Positions 20,293-30,332 of a DNA stretch of 64,000 nt are shown here, in pieces. Source of the DNA: Strigamia acuminata (Eukaryota; Arthropoda; Chilopoda; Geophilomorpha; Linotaeniidae); contig OX442314.1 of assembly GCA_949358305.1 (NCBI GenBank), forward strand, positions 40,866,581-40,930,580. Reading direction: 5' to 3'. A model generated the notes under the pieces. That model had not been told where the DNA came from, made no database searches, and worked only from the letters and a program-made list of their open reading frames with translations. Numbering within the stretch: position 1 is the first letter of the stretch; each line of letters begins with the position of its first letter. A program made the position numbers and the translations under genes.

Positions 20293-21840
20293 TCATGGTC
20301 TGTGAGGAAGAGTTTACAACACCGGAAGGGAATGGGAAATCAAGTCCAGCAGAACGAGAGAAAGAAAAGAGAAAAGTAGAAATAACTACTCACCGAATTT
20401 GAAGAAATAAAGAAAGAGAAGAAAAAACAAAAGAAGAAAAGGTAGGTAACAATGGCAACCAAAAGTGAAAGTTGCTCATTTACTACAATATTTGTGCAGA
20501 TGTGCACCCACAAAGAAGTCTCGATTTATATAACTAAGAAATAAAAATAAATTAATTTAAATATTATTTACAGGATGGAGCTATTTGAGTATTTCTACCC
20601 GGATGGGATTCAATTAGCAGATTGAACAATATTATAATGACTCTGTCCTACTTTCGATCGAGTAAATTCAGTGAAAATACAAATACACATGCACTGTACA
20701 CCGAAATTGGTTTGCCATATTTTGATGTTACATGTTCAGGTAAATGTTGGATTTTCATCCCGAGCTTAGAGTCTAAATTAATTATTCGTTAGAAATAAAA
20801 TTTACACCCTTATCTGAATGTGTTTGTGCACGTGCGTTGATGTGAACAAGTTTGCATCGCCAACGCGCGTTGGCCGAAGCACCATGCGATTGTGTGCAAT
20901 TTCGTGCGTTACTGCATGCGTTAACGCACGACGCATGAAGTTGAAATATTTCAACTTCATGCGTCGTGCGTTAGCGCATGCAGCAACGCATGCATGTGAA
21001 CTAGGCTTTATTGTATCGATTATTGACTTTAAGTGCTTTGATGTTCGTGAGCTCCTGCAGTGAATGACTTGGCTGTCCGTGATTGGCTGCTACGTTCGAT
21101 TAGAAGCAACCCTCGTTAAATGCTAATGTTTGGTTTTGACTCATCTAGCAAATCTTTTATGATTATCAATGGATTCCCCGTCACTTTTTACCCGAGAAAT
21201 TTGTATTTTCTAATATTTTTCCTTCTTAATGCTGTTTAATGTTTTCTGTCTACTTAGTTTAGAATGGTGTTCCTTGTACTGTAATCTAAAGGGGACACTT
21301 TCACTTGATAAAGATAATTAGAACACAACAAAGAAACACCCTCCCCACGTAACACAGTTACTACATTGTGCCTCTTTGTAATTTTTTTTGTCATTATTTT
21401 ATGTAAAAAATAGCATGAAGTTCGGCAATCTCTAAAAGTGAGCAAAAAAAAATGAATTATTGGATCTGGAAAAAGGTAACAACAATATACCTTGAAAAAG
21501 AAATATTTTGAAATAAATAAATTTCACACCTGCTTTAAAGTTACAAATCACTAGAGAACATCGACGTAACCCGCCGCATTGTGGCCAATGTGAGATGTTC
21601 GTTAGGAGATAAAATCAAAACTGGCAAAATAATGAGTACCCAAAGCTAAACTTTTTTTAATATCTTATTTTTTCCTTTTCTTTTTCAGAAGCCATAAAAA
21701 TCCATTTTCAAACACAGCGTCAAGATTTGTGCAGAAAAAACAGTAACACGTATAGTGCACAAGATCACACCACAAACATGAAGAGAAGAGAAAGGAAAGC
21801 TCAAAGTAAGCAATCAAAGCCTATAGATGTAGAAATTCAA
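20293..21840. other. No gene recognised; near-palindrome inside
   Basis: Contains an A/G-rich run (20351-20450), a long near-perfect palindrome at 20904-20991, and AT-rich sequence. No supported coding region. Confidence 0.5.
20904..20991. repeat. 88-bp near-perfect palindrome
   Basis: The centre is GTTGAAAT|ATTTCAAC between 20947 and 20948. Arms of about 44 bp match with about two mismatches (GCATGCGTTAACGCACGACG on the left against its complement on the right). There is no spacer, so it can form a cruciform or a long RNA hairpin. The surrounding DNA is rich in TGCGT and ACGCA words, as if from a small fold-back element. Confidence 0.85.
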
Positions 21841-22077
21841 AGTTAATTCTTATTTTTTTTTTAGAAAGGAAATGGAGATTAAAAGCTCTCTCATTTTGTG
21901 CTTCTAAACTCTCAGAGGAAAAAAAAAGAATTAGAGAGCCTCCTTGTACCAAAGATGATGTCATCTGATGAATCGGACCAAGAAGATGGCATGCTGGTTT
22001 TTCGGACCAAAAAGTGAATGATGCGGCAGCCCAATTAAATCGGGCCATTCCGTCGACCTCGTCGGTTGTCTTTTACT

Positions 22078-22205
22078 AGCCAAATTAGTTAGAAAACCAG
22101 AAACAGTATTCAACTGGTTCCGCCATTTGAATACCAGGACATTTTAGAATAAACTTGATATTTGTTGGGAAATACAGGAAAGCAGTACCTGGCGCTTGGA
22201 CCAAT
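22078..22205 (+). repeat. Dispersed repeat, copy 1 (second at 30189-30332)
   Basis: Both copies share AGCCAAATTAG, TAGAAAACCAGAAAC, CGCCATTTGAAT, GATATTTGTT and GGCGCTTGGACC in the same order and orientation, at roughly 80% by eye. Each is followed by sequence that looks like part of a retroelement gag (about 22200-22300 and 30282-31420), so this may be the 5' end of one element family. Confidence 0.6.
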
Positions 22206-22648
22206 AAACATATCAACGAGTTCAACGAAATCAAGAAGTTAACGGTCAAAGCTATGTTCGAGAAAGGCAAGGACCGAAAAGATAAGGATAAACATTAGCG
22301 TTTTCGAACGTCTCCTTACATGACGTATGACTCTAAACGTCCCGATTATTCGACAAGAAATTCGGACTTTAAATCAAAGAGCTGTACGCTAATTGCTGCT
22401 ACTAATATAAAATGCTCATCTTCTTGCCTTTCACGTTCCACGTCTAAGCCAAGGCGATAATTTTTCTCAAGAAAAAAATACTCGCAATGAAGATGTCCAG
22501 CCACCAACTCGAGGGCGTGTTACAGCCAAACCTAAAAATTCGCAACGTAATTTCGGTAGGGGCACCCAATCAACCTCATCATGGCGACAGAAATCGACAA
22601 TTAATTTGACGTCAGAAACACCTGACCAGGTCGGTTTCCGAACTTAAC
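22206..22648. other. Degenerate gag-like coding remnant
   Basis: A short frame near 22197-22297 reads NKHINEFNEIKKLTVKAMFE, then Lys/Asp-rich. Its position after the 22078 repeat parallels the gag-like ORF after the 30189 repeat. Several stops follow. Nothing else recognised. Confidence 0.3.
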
Positions 22649-23083
22649 TTGCCTTTGTATCGGCGCCAGCATGAGGAACAAGTTTTCTGTGATATGAAAA
22701 CAGCAGCGATGGGAGATAACATTGCACCAAAGTCAAAACAGGCCTTTTGTCCATTGTGTACCGGCTGCGGCTGGCTTTCCTCACTCATGTCCGGAATCCA
22801 CGCTGTTGTCTGTGTTAATTGCCACGGCAGCAAGAGAATGGCGATCAGTCACTTATGGAATGACGACATTGTGCCTTTTGTCGTGAAAGGGTTGAGTACA
22901 CCAACGGCGAGGAACTGGGCCACGTGTCGAGCTTGTGGTCTTCAAGGGTCAGACATCGCAATTTACGAAGATCCGGCAAGTATGTCGAGACTTAGCCCCC
23001 CATTGGGCGAAGCGACCGAATCTCAACGAGTACCTGTTCGTGATCCTTTGGCGGAGAGTGTCTCTCAAGTTCAATTGAGATGA
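22649..23083 (+). CDS. Zinc-ribbon-like protein, copy 2 (unbroken)
   Basis: A 144-codon frame beginning at a TTG (first ATG at 22694). It carries CPLCTGCGWLSS, HAVVCVNCHGSKR, then WNDDIVPFVVKGL and RNWATCRACGLQG: three CxxC-type pairs plus a His, consistent with two zinc ribbons. The last ~40 residues are unremarkable. The same order occurs, frame-shifted, at 2001-2240, each time upstream of P-element-type transposase and a Ulp1-like protease fragment. I do not recognise the family. DNA-binding domain of a transposon protein is an inference from the company it keeps. Confidence 0.5.
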   Translation: MPLYRRQHEEQVFCDMKTAAMGDNIAPKSKQAFCPLCTGCGWLSSLMSGIHAVVCVNCHGSKRMAISHLWNDDIVPFVVKGLSTPTARNWATCRACGLQGSDIAIYEDPASMSRLSPPLGEATESQRVPVRDPLAESVSQVQLR

Positions 23084-23309
23084 TGTGGTGCCCTATTACA
23101 ACATCACTCTGCTAATTATGCGCTGGATCTTCAATGCTGGACGGCCTGAGATCTTCCAAACTTCGTCGCACATCTGAAGTAAGCTTCTTAATAGGATTTC
23201 TTACAACACACATTCTGCTATTAAGAATGGTTGGTTGGCGGGCCTACCGGATCACAGATTGATGTATGACTAGGAAATCCGCTCCCACGCGATTCCTACG
23301 GAAGGACCT

Positions 23310-23640
23310 TTGATGGAATTGTTTCCGAAACAATTCAATTTGTCGGCCGAACCTTCCACCAGTCAGGTTAAACCCGAAGATGTTCCCGAAGAGGTCGCTG
23401 CCGTCATTGGGATTCCGGCTGCACCAGAACAAAAACCACGTCTTTCTCGGAGGAGATTTTAGAAGACTCCGAATTACAAGAGATGAGTTCAAATGAAGCT
23501 GACGATGCCCGGTACGTGACTTTAATCTTTGATGAAATGAAAATTAAGGATGATCTTGTGACTGATATGGTCTTCGCCAGAGTAACTAAGGGACTAATTA
23601 CACTGGTGTGGGACGCATACTCACGTAAATAATAACGAAA
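23310..23640 (+). pseudogene. P-element-like transposase, first catalytic region
   Basis: A short frame from ATG 23313 (starting MELFPKQF) is followed in another frame by DDARYVTLIFDEMKIKDDLV (about 23499-23558). The Asp-Glu-Met-x-Ile block is the hallmark of the RNase H-like domain of P/THAP9-type transposases (VTLIFDEMKIKE...). Coding sequence stops at the GC-rich block that starts near 23640 and resumes after it at ~24370. Confidence 0.6.
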
Positions 23641-24195
23641 CTCCCACAATATTGGTTGGTTGGCCTTTATTGCGTTGTCTAGGGGTATGGGGAATCCCGT
23701 TACCCGTTGCAGGGGTGCCACGAAGGCACGCCGCACCGGCAACCGACCCGTCACACACTGGGCGTGAGCCCAATGGGTGACGTGGTCGGTTCAACATTAC
23801 ATTCATGTCGTACTTACCTACGACCCGCAGTGACCACTCATGGAGGCTGCACTATGGACTCCACCATAGCACTGAGCATCGCTGTGGTGAATGGGAAGGG
23901 AATGCAGAGTCCTCACAGCCGGGCCACGTCTTGTCCCCTCAACGTTTACTCTCCTGGAACTCTCAACACACGACCGTCCTGGTCGGTGTCCACACTCACT
24001 CTCTGCATCCACTCCCCACACCACTCCACTCCCTCCTTCCCCCGGGCTAGATCACTTTACCCAATGAGGGGGTGTTCACGCAGCTCATTATACCAAATTG
24101 CCAAATTTTTGTACGTTATTTTTCGTTTCGTGTCGAATACCTGCGTCAATACAATTTATTATTAAACAATACTTTTCTTGTAATTTCTCTCACCA
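23640..24195. other. GC-rich block interrupting the P-like relic
   Basis: Composition changes sharply to GC-rich (23660-24070), then back to AT-rich. It contains TACTTACCTACGACC (23811-23825) and later CCAAATTTTTG (24101-24111), which look like the 5' end and Sm site of U1 snRNA, but the intervening ~290 nt does not follow U1 (see rejected). It separates two parts of a P-type transposase and so is probably an inserted element. No terminal repeats found. Confidence 0.4.
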
Positions 24196-24339
24196 AAATG
24201 CAGGCGTGCGCTTGTCAACGCCACCCGCGAGACAGTCAAAGTCCGTTTCCACACATTCGTCCCGAAGCCGACCAAGAAAGCAGTCACGCCAATCCTCAGC
24301 GAGAAGTTCAGTCTCATCGCGTGAGGAGAAGTCTAACGC

Positions 24340-24839
24340 TACGCAACTTAGCCCTTCCTCCTCCTCCGGCAGTGACGTGGGTCACCCCAGGTGGCCTGAC
24401 GGTTACAATCTTATGTATGACAAACATAATAGACAATTGGTAGGCTTCTTCAGCAATGATCCCTTTGCTACAGAAAAGGGCAGTTATCGTGCACTGACAA
24501 CAAAGGTTGAAACGGCTACACCACAATTAGCGACACACATGCTGCAGTTCAAGGAATTTCATCAAATTTATTGTGGCCTTTTGCGCATTATACCTAAAAA
24601 ATATTCAAGCAAAGAAGTTAGTGGCGACGGTATGGAGTGCTGTTTGTGAACTTGAACTGCATGATATTCGAGTTGTTGCACTTGTTTGTGATGGCCACAA
24701 AACCAATCGCAAACTTTTTCAAGGTCTAAGTGAAGACAAAGAAAACAATTATAAAACCAAAAACCTGTTTGCTGTAAAGAAGGCGGCAAGAGATCTGTAC
24801 AAATTTTATTTGATCAGCTGTTTTGGAATGATCAAATGA
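24340..24839 (+). pseudogene. P-element-like transposase, RNase H and GTPase region
   Basis: Frames in sequence give GYNLMYDKHNRQLVGFFSND, TPQLATHMLQF, then WPFAHYTLKNIQAKKLVATV and IRVVALVCDGHKTNRKLF, then KNLFAVKKAARDLYKF. The CDG-x-x-x-NRK block is diagnostic of P/THAP9 transposases. One frame change near 24570 and loss of the C-terminal half make it a relic. The 'TxQLATHMLQF...NLxWPFAHY' wording marks the subfamily that lacks the classic Drosophila P arrangement. It belongs with 23310-23640. Confidence 0.75.
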
Positions 24840-25069
24840 TACCGAGAACACTACCATTGGACATTTTGAACTTCTAGTGTACCTCGTACATGATAACATG
24901 AAGTTAGAGCTGAAAGTAAATATACGATCAAGACATTTCGCTCAACAACACAAACCCTCAACGCCTTTCCAACCTGGCTCATTAAATCATTACCTTTGAC
25001 GGTGAAATCAAATTACCCACAGCCCTATTTGTATTATCGTCCGTTTACTCAATTGTTCAGTTTGTTCAG

Positions 25070-25549
25070 GTGTTTCGACACAATTGTTCAAACTATACGA
25101 TAGAGTCGGAAATGGAACATTTGGCAGAAGAAGTGGAACCATTACCTTCCGAAATTAAGCCGTTAGCAGAAATTTTGACGTTTAAGCGCCCATTTAGCGA
25201 AGGGAAAGAACTTCGAGCGAAGCCGAAGGTGTATGATAAGCCACTGACACCAAAGCAAATAAGCAAGATTGCTAGGCGAAAGAAATGTCTACAAGCTAAA
25301 CGAGCTGATGCCGTCGTGGAAAAGCGAAAATATTCGGAAGAAGGCATTAAATTGATGCAAAAGCAAGCTGACCAGACGGTGAAGCGGAATGAGAGACGAT
25401 TACGAGAACTACGTTTAGAGCAGCGCTACATGGTGGACGAAGTCCAGAAGAAGGGTTTAAAGGAACTGTACGGACGAGCCATTTATGAGGCGTGGTTCAA
25501 GTCAGCGGATAAGCTTTTGACGCAAGAAGCTGTGAGAGTTAGTTTTTAA
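25070..25549 (+). CDS. Unknown Lys/Arg/Glu-rich coiled-coil protein
   Basis: A 159-codon frame, GTG at its start and ATG at 25112 (MEHLAEEVEPLPSE). The C-terminal two thirds are strongly charged and helical (KQISKIARRKK, KRNERRLRELRLEQRYMVDE), predicting a coiled coil. No enzyme motif. It resembles the helical regions of large transposon proteins. It sits between a P-like relic and the Ulp1-like protease and may have been one gene with the latter. Family not recognised. Confidence 0.4.
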   Translation: MFRHNCSNYTIESEMEHLAEEVEPLPSEIKPLAEILTFKRPFSEGKELRAKPKVYDKPLTPKQISKIARRKKCLQAKRADAVVEKRKYSEEGIKLMQKQADQTVKRNERRLRELRLEQRYMVDEVQKKGLKELYGRAIYEAWFKSADKLLTQEAVRVSF

Positions 25550-25689
25550 GCACTAAAGCGATTACATGATTGTTGTTAACATAAGTCTCGTTGTTATGTA
25601 TTTTCTGGGGTTGCCTTAGCAACTTGCTTTGTATCGTTGTTGTTCGATGAGGATATGGAGAATAAACCTACTTCTTCTTCTTCTCTGCA

Positions 25690-26530
25690 AGTGTGTTTAA
25701 TGAATATATGAACCAACAGAAGCGGCCATCAGGAAAAATATCCAGAAAGCCCAGGCCCTGGCTCGACGTGAATTCCGAGAAGACCCGAACGTGGTAATGC
25801 CACCTAAAGTATCTCACTACCGTGTTAAATTGAGCGACGCACGCCAATTGGAAGCATTGCAAATGACAGTAGATTTCCATTTCAAACCAATGGAGGAAAT
25901 CGCCTTAACAATGCCAGCCAACCCACCTATTTCGATTAAAAACCATGAACTAGCATCATTGGGACATTTAGCACCAGGTCGTAAGGTTTGGGTGCATACC
26001 AGCATTATCAATTGCTGTTTGAAGATGATAGCCGCAAAATACAAAAAGATGTGTGTTTTTCGCGTCGAAATGATGGAGTTGATGATTGACCCTGACAAGT
26101 TTCCACAAGCGGTCGCATGGTTACGAAGAACACGTCATCACAACGGAAAGAGCATCTGGGTAATGCCAGTACCAGCTTTTGAACATTGGCAATTGTTTGT
26201 GTTAGATTGGCGTTTCTACCCAGCCCAAGTGACCCTATATGACCCTAGTGGAGCCCTTAACCTTAACTGTGCAGCATGGGAACAGGTTCATAATTGTTTT
26301 GCTAAGTAATGTCATGAAAAACTGCTAAGTTGCTGATAGAAATGCAGACACTTGTTGGGCGTGCTGCCTGGCCGTTCGTTCGTTCGTTGCTAAACAAGCT
26401 TCGCTTTTGGCCCACACTAGGAATTGCCGCAGACATTGGGGCACCCAGTCAGGATGTTGTCTTGGCTGTGGCCCAGGAATTAATTGCTCCAACTCGTTGG
26501 CGTCTGACTCGCCGGCGTCTCGATCTGTGA
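25690..26530 (+). pseudogene. C48/Ulp1-like cysteine protease, frame-shifted near the catalytic Cys
   Basis: The 25791-26309 frame (no ATG needed upstream; reading begins near 25720) has a helical linker, then a protease-like core: KSIWVMPVPAFEHWQLFVLD followed by VTLYDPSGALN. The His-Trp pair and the Asp of YDPSG match the H and D of Ulp1-type triads. The frame stops at 26307-26309. In another frame ADRNADTCWACCLAVRS follows (about 26331-26381), where a Q/D-x-x-S/T-C-G active-site Cys would lie, so a frameshift separates the Cys. Compare LDEDSCGPTIL at 3557-3739. Confidence 0.55.
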
Positions 26531-26990
26531 AGAAGAACATTTTTGTTTGAAATAATTTGTGTAACAATAATGGTTCTGTTTCAAATAAACTTTTTTTTGG
26601 GATGTAAAACCGTCTTAAACCTATGTTATGGCCACCTAATTTTAAATAGATTTGCCTAGAGGTTTCACAGATTCGGCCATGTTTTTTTAATAGATTGGGG
26701 AAAGGTTTTTGTGAATTTTTAGTGAAGGAACAAGGGTTTTTGTGATTTTTTAGCGATTGGACAATGATTTTTGCAGATTATGCAAGAATATTTATAAATT
26801 TTGCTAGGATTATTCTCGATGTTACCAGAATGTTTCTAGATTTTACAAGGATTTTTATATGCCTGGCCGGGAACAGGCCGGAATATTGATAGATTTGCCA
26901 CTGTATTTTAGAAAAGTGTTCTTCTGGGAAAAAGGGCCTTTTTGTTTTTTTTAAAAAAGCTGTTTTTAACCAATCTGATCAAGATGTCCC
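26531..26990. other. No gene recognised
   Basis: AT-rich, T-run rich sequence with loosely repeated TTTTTGTGA/TTTTTGCAGA words (26703-26860). Confidence 0.5.
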
Positions 26991-26999
26991 TCTTCTCAT

Positions 27000-27990
27000 T
27001 ACATGCGTTTGCCTCAAAACGGCATTCGGACACTTAGTCCTTGGCCTAACTTTTTTCGATTAGGTCAGAGACCTGCGCAAACTGCTCCATCACTGGTGTC
27101 CGCCTCAGTGTCCACTTCTGTTTCCTCCTCACTCGACAACAGCGAAATAACATTCTCAGACATGTTTCCACCATTAACACCAGGCGGAAAAGGCCGACCC
27201 GAATCCACAAGCTCCACCACAAGTGCAAGTCTCACTCAACCCGCTGGGAGGTCATGGTGGAGGCGCTGCCCAGCCTGGTGGGTTGAGAGCAGCGTTGGCA
27301 GCAACAGTGAGGCTCCCGCAGTTGAATGGCTCTTTCGACTCAGGCATCGCTGCCGGCGTTGACCTGAAGCTCGCAGATGGCGATAAGCTGCCAATTCATC
27401 CGGTGTACACCCGAAGCGAGGTAATGACGGTAGCTCTATGCTGGGTTGCTCTCCATCGCAAGGCAGCAGGCAAACAACCAGGCAAAAGCAGTGATGACTA
27501 ACATGGCTGCAGCTGCCATAGAGTTCGGACTCATACGAAGGGTCGACGGAGTCCCAGATGGAGATTGGCGGCTCGCAGTGGACGAGGATGTCACGAATTG
27601 CACTCAGGATTTGTCTACGGACGCTGTAGGTATGATCACAGAGACGTCAATCACGAACGCTTTGACCCTCTTAAGACAAACTTTTGGGCGATGAATCATC
27701 ATACGGGGCAGGGGGCGCTGGCAGGCTACACAAAGAAGGTCATCGAAAAGTTTTATCCTACAGTTGACACGAAACTGATGGCAGAGATCGCCCACATGGC
27801 CGAACATTGGATTTCAACCCTGCATGTTCTTCGCTTAGGCGGTATCGAGGGGCTACGTGAAGTCACAGAAGTGATCCTCGGTACGACGGCAACGATCGCT
27901 AATGGTAAGGACATCGCTTTGCGTTTCAAATCATTCCCAGCAGGCACGCACAGGTGTGTGGTGGCTTTTGAGTCACTGAAGAAATTGGCG
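27000..27990 (+). pseudogene. Possible endogenous chuvirus-like nucleoprotein, broken
   Basis: Three overlapping frames (27223-27501, 27446-27694, 27565-28044) read on as one protein if two frameshifts, near 27470 and 27690, are allowed. The middle is a helical, alanine-rich domain. The third part opens with MNHHTGQGALAGYTKKV, then AEHWISTLHVLRLGGI and ILGTTATIANGKDIALRF. The NHHTGQG...GY...HW-x-ST spacing recalls nucleoproteins of Jingchuvirales and related negative-strand viruses. That is recall, not a search. An unrelated retroelement capsid is the alternative. The copy cannot make a full protein. It ends at a minisatellite. Confidence 0.4.
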
Positions 27991-28022
27991 CGACATCCCC
28001 TCATTTTGGTACTGTTGGTATC

Positions 28023-28386
28023 AAATTTATTTTTGTACTATTAATACCAAATTTATTTTTGTACTATTAATACCAAATTTATTTTTGTACTATTAATACC
28101 AAATTTATTTTTGTACTATTAATACCAAATTTATTTTTGTACTATTAATACCAAATTTATTTTTGTACTATTAATACCAAATTTATTTTTGTACGATTAA
28201 TACCAAATTTATTTTTGTACTATTAATACCAAATTTATTTTTGTACTATTAATACCAAATTTATTTTTGTACTATTAATACCAAATTTATTTTTGTACGA
28301 TTAATACCAAATTTATTTTTGTACTATTAATACCAAATTTATTTTCATACTATTAATACCAAATTTATTTTTGTACTATTGGTATC
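28023..28386 (+). repeat. 26-bp minisatellite, 14 copies
   Basis: Unit AAATTTATTTTTGTACTATT plus AATACC, fourteen times head to tail with almost no divergence. Units 7 and 11 share the same TACGATT variant and unit 13 has a CATAC variant, which suggests block duplication of four units. Half-units with TTGGTATC flank both ends. Confidence 0.9.
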
Positions 28387-28560
28387 GAAATCAGACCTGG
28401 AACAAAAACTGATGTCATCAACATTTTAAAACTAAAAGCCAAAGCTTTATCATCTACCAACCGAGTTTGTGCAATTGTTTGATGACATATCTTTAAAACT
28501 GGACCTTCACTACAATTGTCATCGAGATGTAGTTTAATGTCTAGAAAATGGACGACCTCA
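28387..28560 (+). pseudogene. P-element-like transposase, RNase H N-terminal fragment
   Basis: One frame reads EIRPGTKTDVINILKLKAKA and TNRVCAIV; after a one-base shift it continues DDISLKLDLHYN. This is the 'G-x-x-PGT...VxxVLK-x-K...CAIV-(F)-DEISLK-x-x-L-x-YN' block of P/THAP9-type transposases, with the catalytic Asp and the frame both disturbed. It begins right at the minisatellite edge, so the minisatellite may have grown inside the element. Confidence 0.65.
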
Positions 28561-29252
28561 CATCACGCCCAATTTCGACCTCGTTCAACTCCGTTGATGG
28601 CCGGTTTAAAAGACATCATGGTCATGACCGGGTGGTCTGGGGGCGCTCACCATTGGTCCTTGTGCAGCAAGTGCCAGTTCATCACGAACTCCCCGACGAA
28701 CATCCTTTGAAAGAGCCAATTACTCCTCTGTTTACGTTCGGAAAAACATCACCATCCAAAATTGACTGGAAAATACGGTTCACTCAACAGAAACTGGACA
28801 AGATCCTGTTGGCCACCGAAAAACCGTCGGCGCCTGTTGAGTCATCCCCGTAAGATGTACAATCCAAGCAGATCGCTCTGCTTTCCGACGCGCGCTCTTC
28901 AGCTTTGGCCCACATCAAGAGGTTGGAAGCTTCTAAGAAAGGAACTCCAGCCAAAGATTTAGCCACACCTTATGAGGACATTGAGTTACCGGACGAGCTC
29001 GTTTTGCCACCTTTTACCGATGTCAACAGCCTTACTCAAGAAGAAATGTTGGAACGAGCTCGTGATTTGATACCACCCTCGAGTGGATACATGTACGAAG
29101 TGGGTCGCGCCATCTTTTATATGGCGAATCGTTACGGAGGCTACTGCAACTTAATCAATAAGTTGAGACGAGGGCAACTAGTGATCGTTAATGAAGAGGC
29201 CATACACACCTCGTACCACATCCGTTGTGGTGTCTGCGACGCTGCGTGGTAG
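28561..29252 (+). CDS. Unrecognised coding remnant
   Basis: Two successive plus frames (28548-28853 and from about 28850 to 29252). The second, 115 codons from ATG 28905, contains PYEDIELPDELVLPPF, then EEMLERARDLIPPSSGYMYE and FYMANRYGGYCNLINKLRRG. Composition looks like genuine protein rather than random frame. I do not recognise it. It could be part of the DIRS- or P-type elements around it. Confidence 0.35.
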
Positions 29253-29540
29253 GTAGTTTTCGTGCTCCACCGCAGCACGACTAGAATTACGATGCAACAC
29301 GTCCCCAGTGCATTTGCACTGGACCCTCTGCGCTACATCGCATCGTTCGATCACGGACTCAGTAAAGAGGGACATGGCACTTCTGAAGAATAACATTGTG
29401 TGGTTGATGCCAAAGCTCTGATTGGCTTTCGCTAATCACGTGGTGAAAACAAGTATCGCTAAGGATTGTGGGTACACTCAATCTCCTAATGAAGCAAAGC
29501 GCGGCCGTGAGCGAAGCAATTGTTTGACTAAAATGGCTCC

Positions 29541-29800
29541 AAAAACTTAGAAAAGTGGCGGAAAACACTGTGCCTATGGATTATGCCATAACAACAGTGG
29601 AAATCCGAGAACAGAAAATTCGAGATTCAATCGTTTTATTTCCCAAACCAACAACACCTTTGGGCACAGAAAGAGCCAAGAAATGGATAGCAGCTATAAG
29701 AAGGGAGAATTTTTGTTTAGGAAATATAACAAGAAATACTTATGTATGCAGTCATCATTTCATTGAAAAAAAATGACCCAACTTCTTTAAATCCTCATCC
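29541..29800 (+). pseudogene. THAP zinc-finger domain, frame-shifted
   Basis: First frame GKHCAYGLCHNNS (C-x4-C pair), second frame (29555-29776) LFPKPTTPLGTERAKKWIAA, then RNTYVCSHHFIEKK. Together these give the C2CH zinc pattern, the invariant Pro and Trp, and the C-x2-HF end of a THAP DNA-binding domain, as found at the N-terminus of P-element/THAP9 transposases. A one-base shift near 29600 and a stop at 29774 break it. It probably belongs to one of the P-like elements here, but no matching catalytic part follows in order. Confidence 0.7.
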
Positions 29801-30188
29801 AATCCCAGCTACAATTCAGAAATAGTCAGTTTATTAAACTTACATCGATTCGGAACGCAAACCACCCATTAGATGTCCCGTATATCCTTGACATTTTACC
29901 CAATGAAGGCATTTTCGTTCAAATGTTAAAAATTGGGAATCATTTTATCTCGCTCGCGGTTATTTTTCTGAACGAGCCATAAATTTAGATGTATACAATA
30001 ACCTAACTATTCTCTCACTTCCACCAAAGGTAGTATCACTCGTAAGCTCGCAATTTAAGAATCACCCATGTAAACCTGATTAACTTTAGGTTAATCAAAG
30101 TAACCAAATTAATGGTGACTGTGGGTTGCACGCCGAATCAAACATTAAATCATTTGAAATTTACCTTTGTGGTAATTATTTATCCCTA
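29801..30188. other. No gene recognised
   Basis: AT-rich interval between the THAP relic and the 30189 repeat. Confidence 0.5.
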
Positions 30189-30332
30189 GACATTACTAGC
30201 CAAATTAGATAGAAAACCAGAAACGGCATTCTACCGGCTCCGCCATTTGAATCCCGGGACATTAAAGAATAAATTTGATATTTGTTAGAAAATCCAGCAA
30301 CGCAGCACCTTTTCTTTAGGCGCTTGGACCTT
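30189..30332 (+). repeat. Dispersed repeat, copy 2 (first at 22078-22205)
   Basis: See 22078-22205. Here it leads directly into a frame with gag-like content. Confidence 0.6.

Noticed and set aside
23811-24111. U1 snRNA-like start (TACTTACCT) and Sm-like site (AATTTTTG)
   Set aside because: About 290 nt separate them, and the stem-loop I and II sequences of U1 are absent between them. Not called as an ncRNA.
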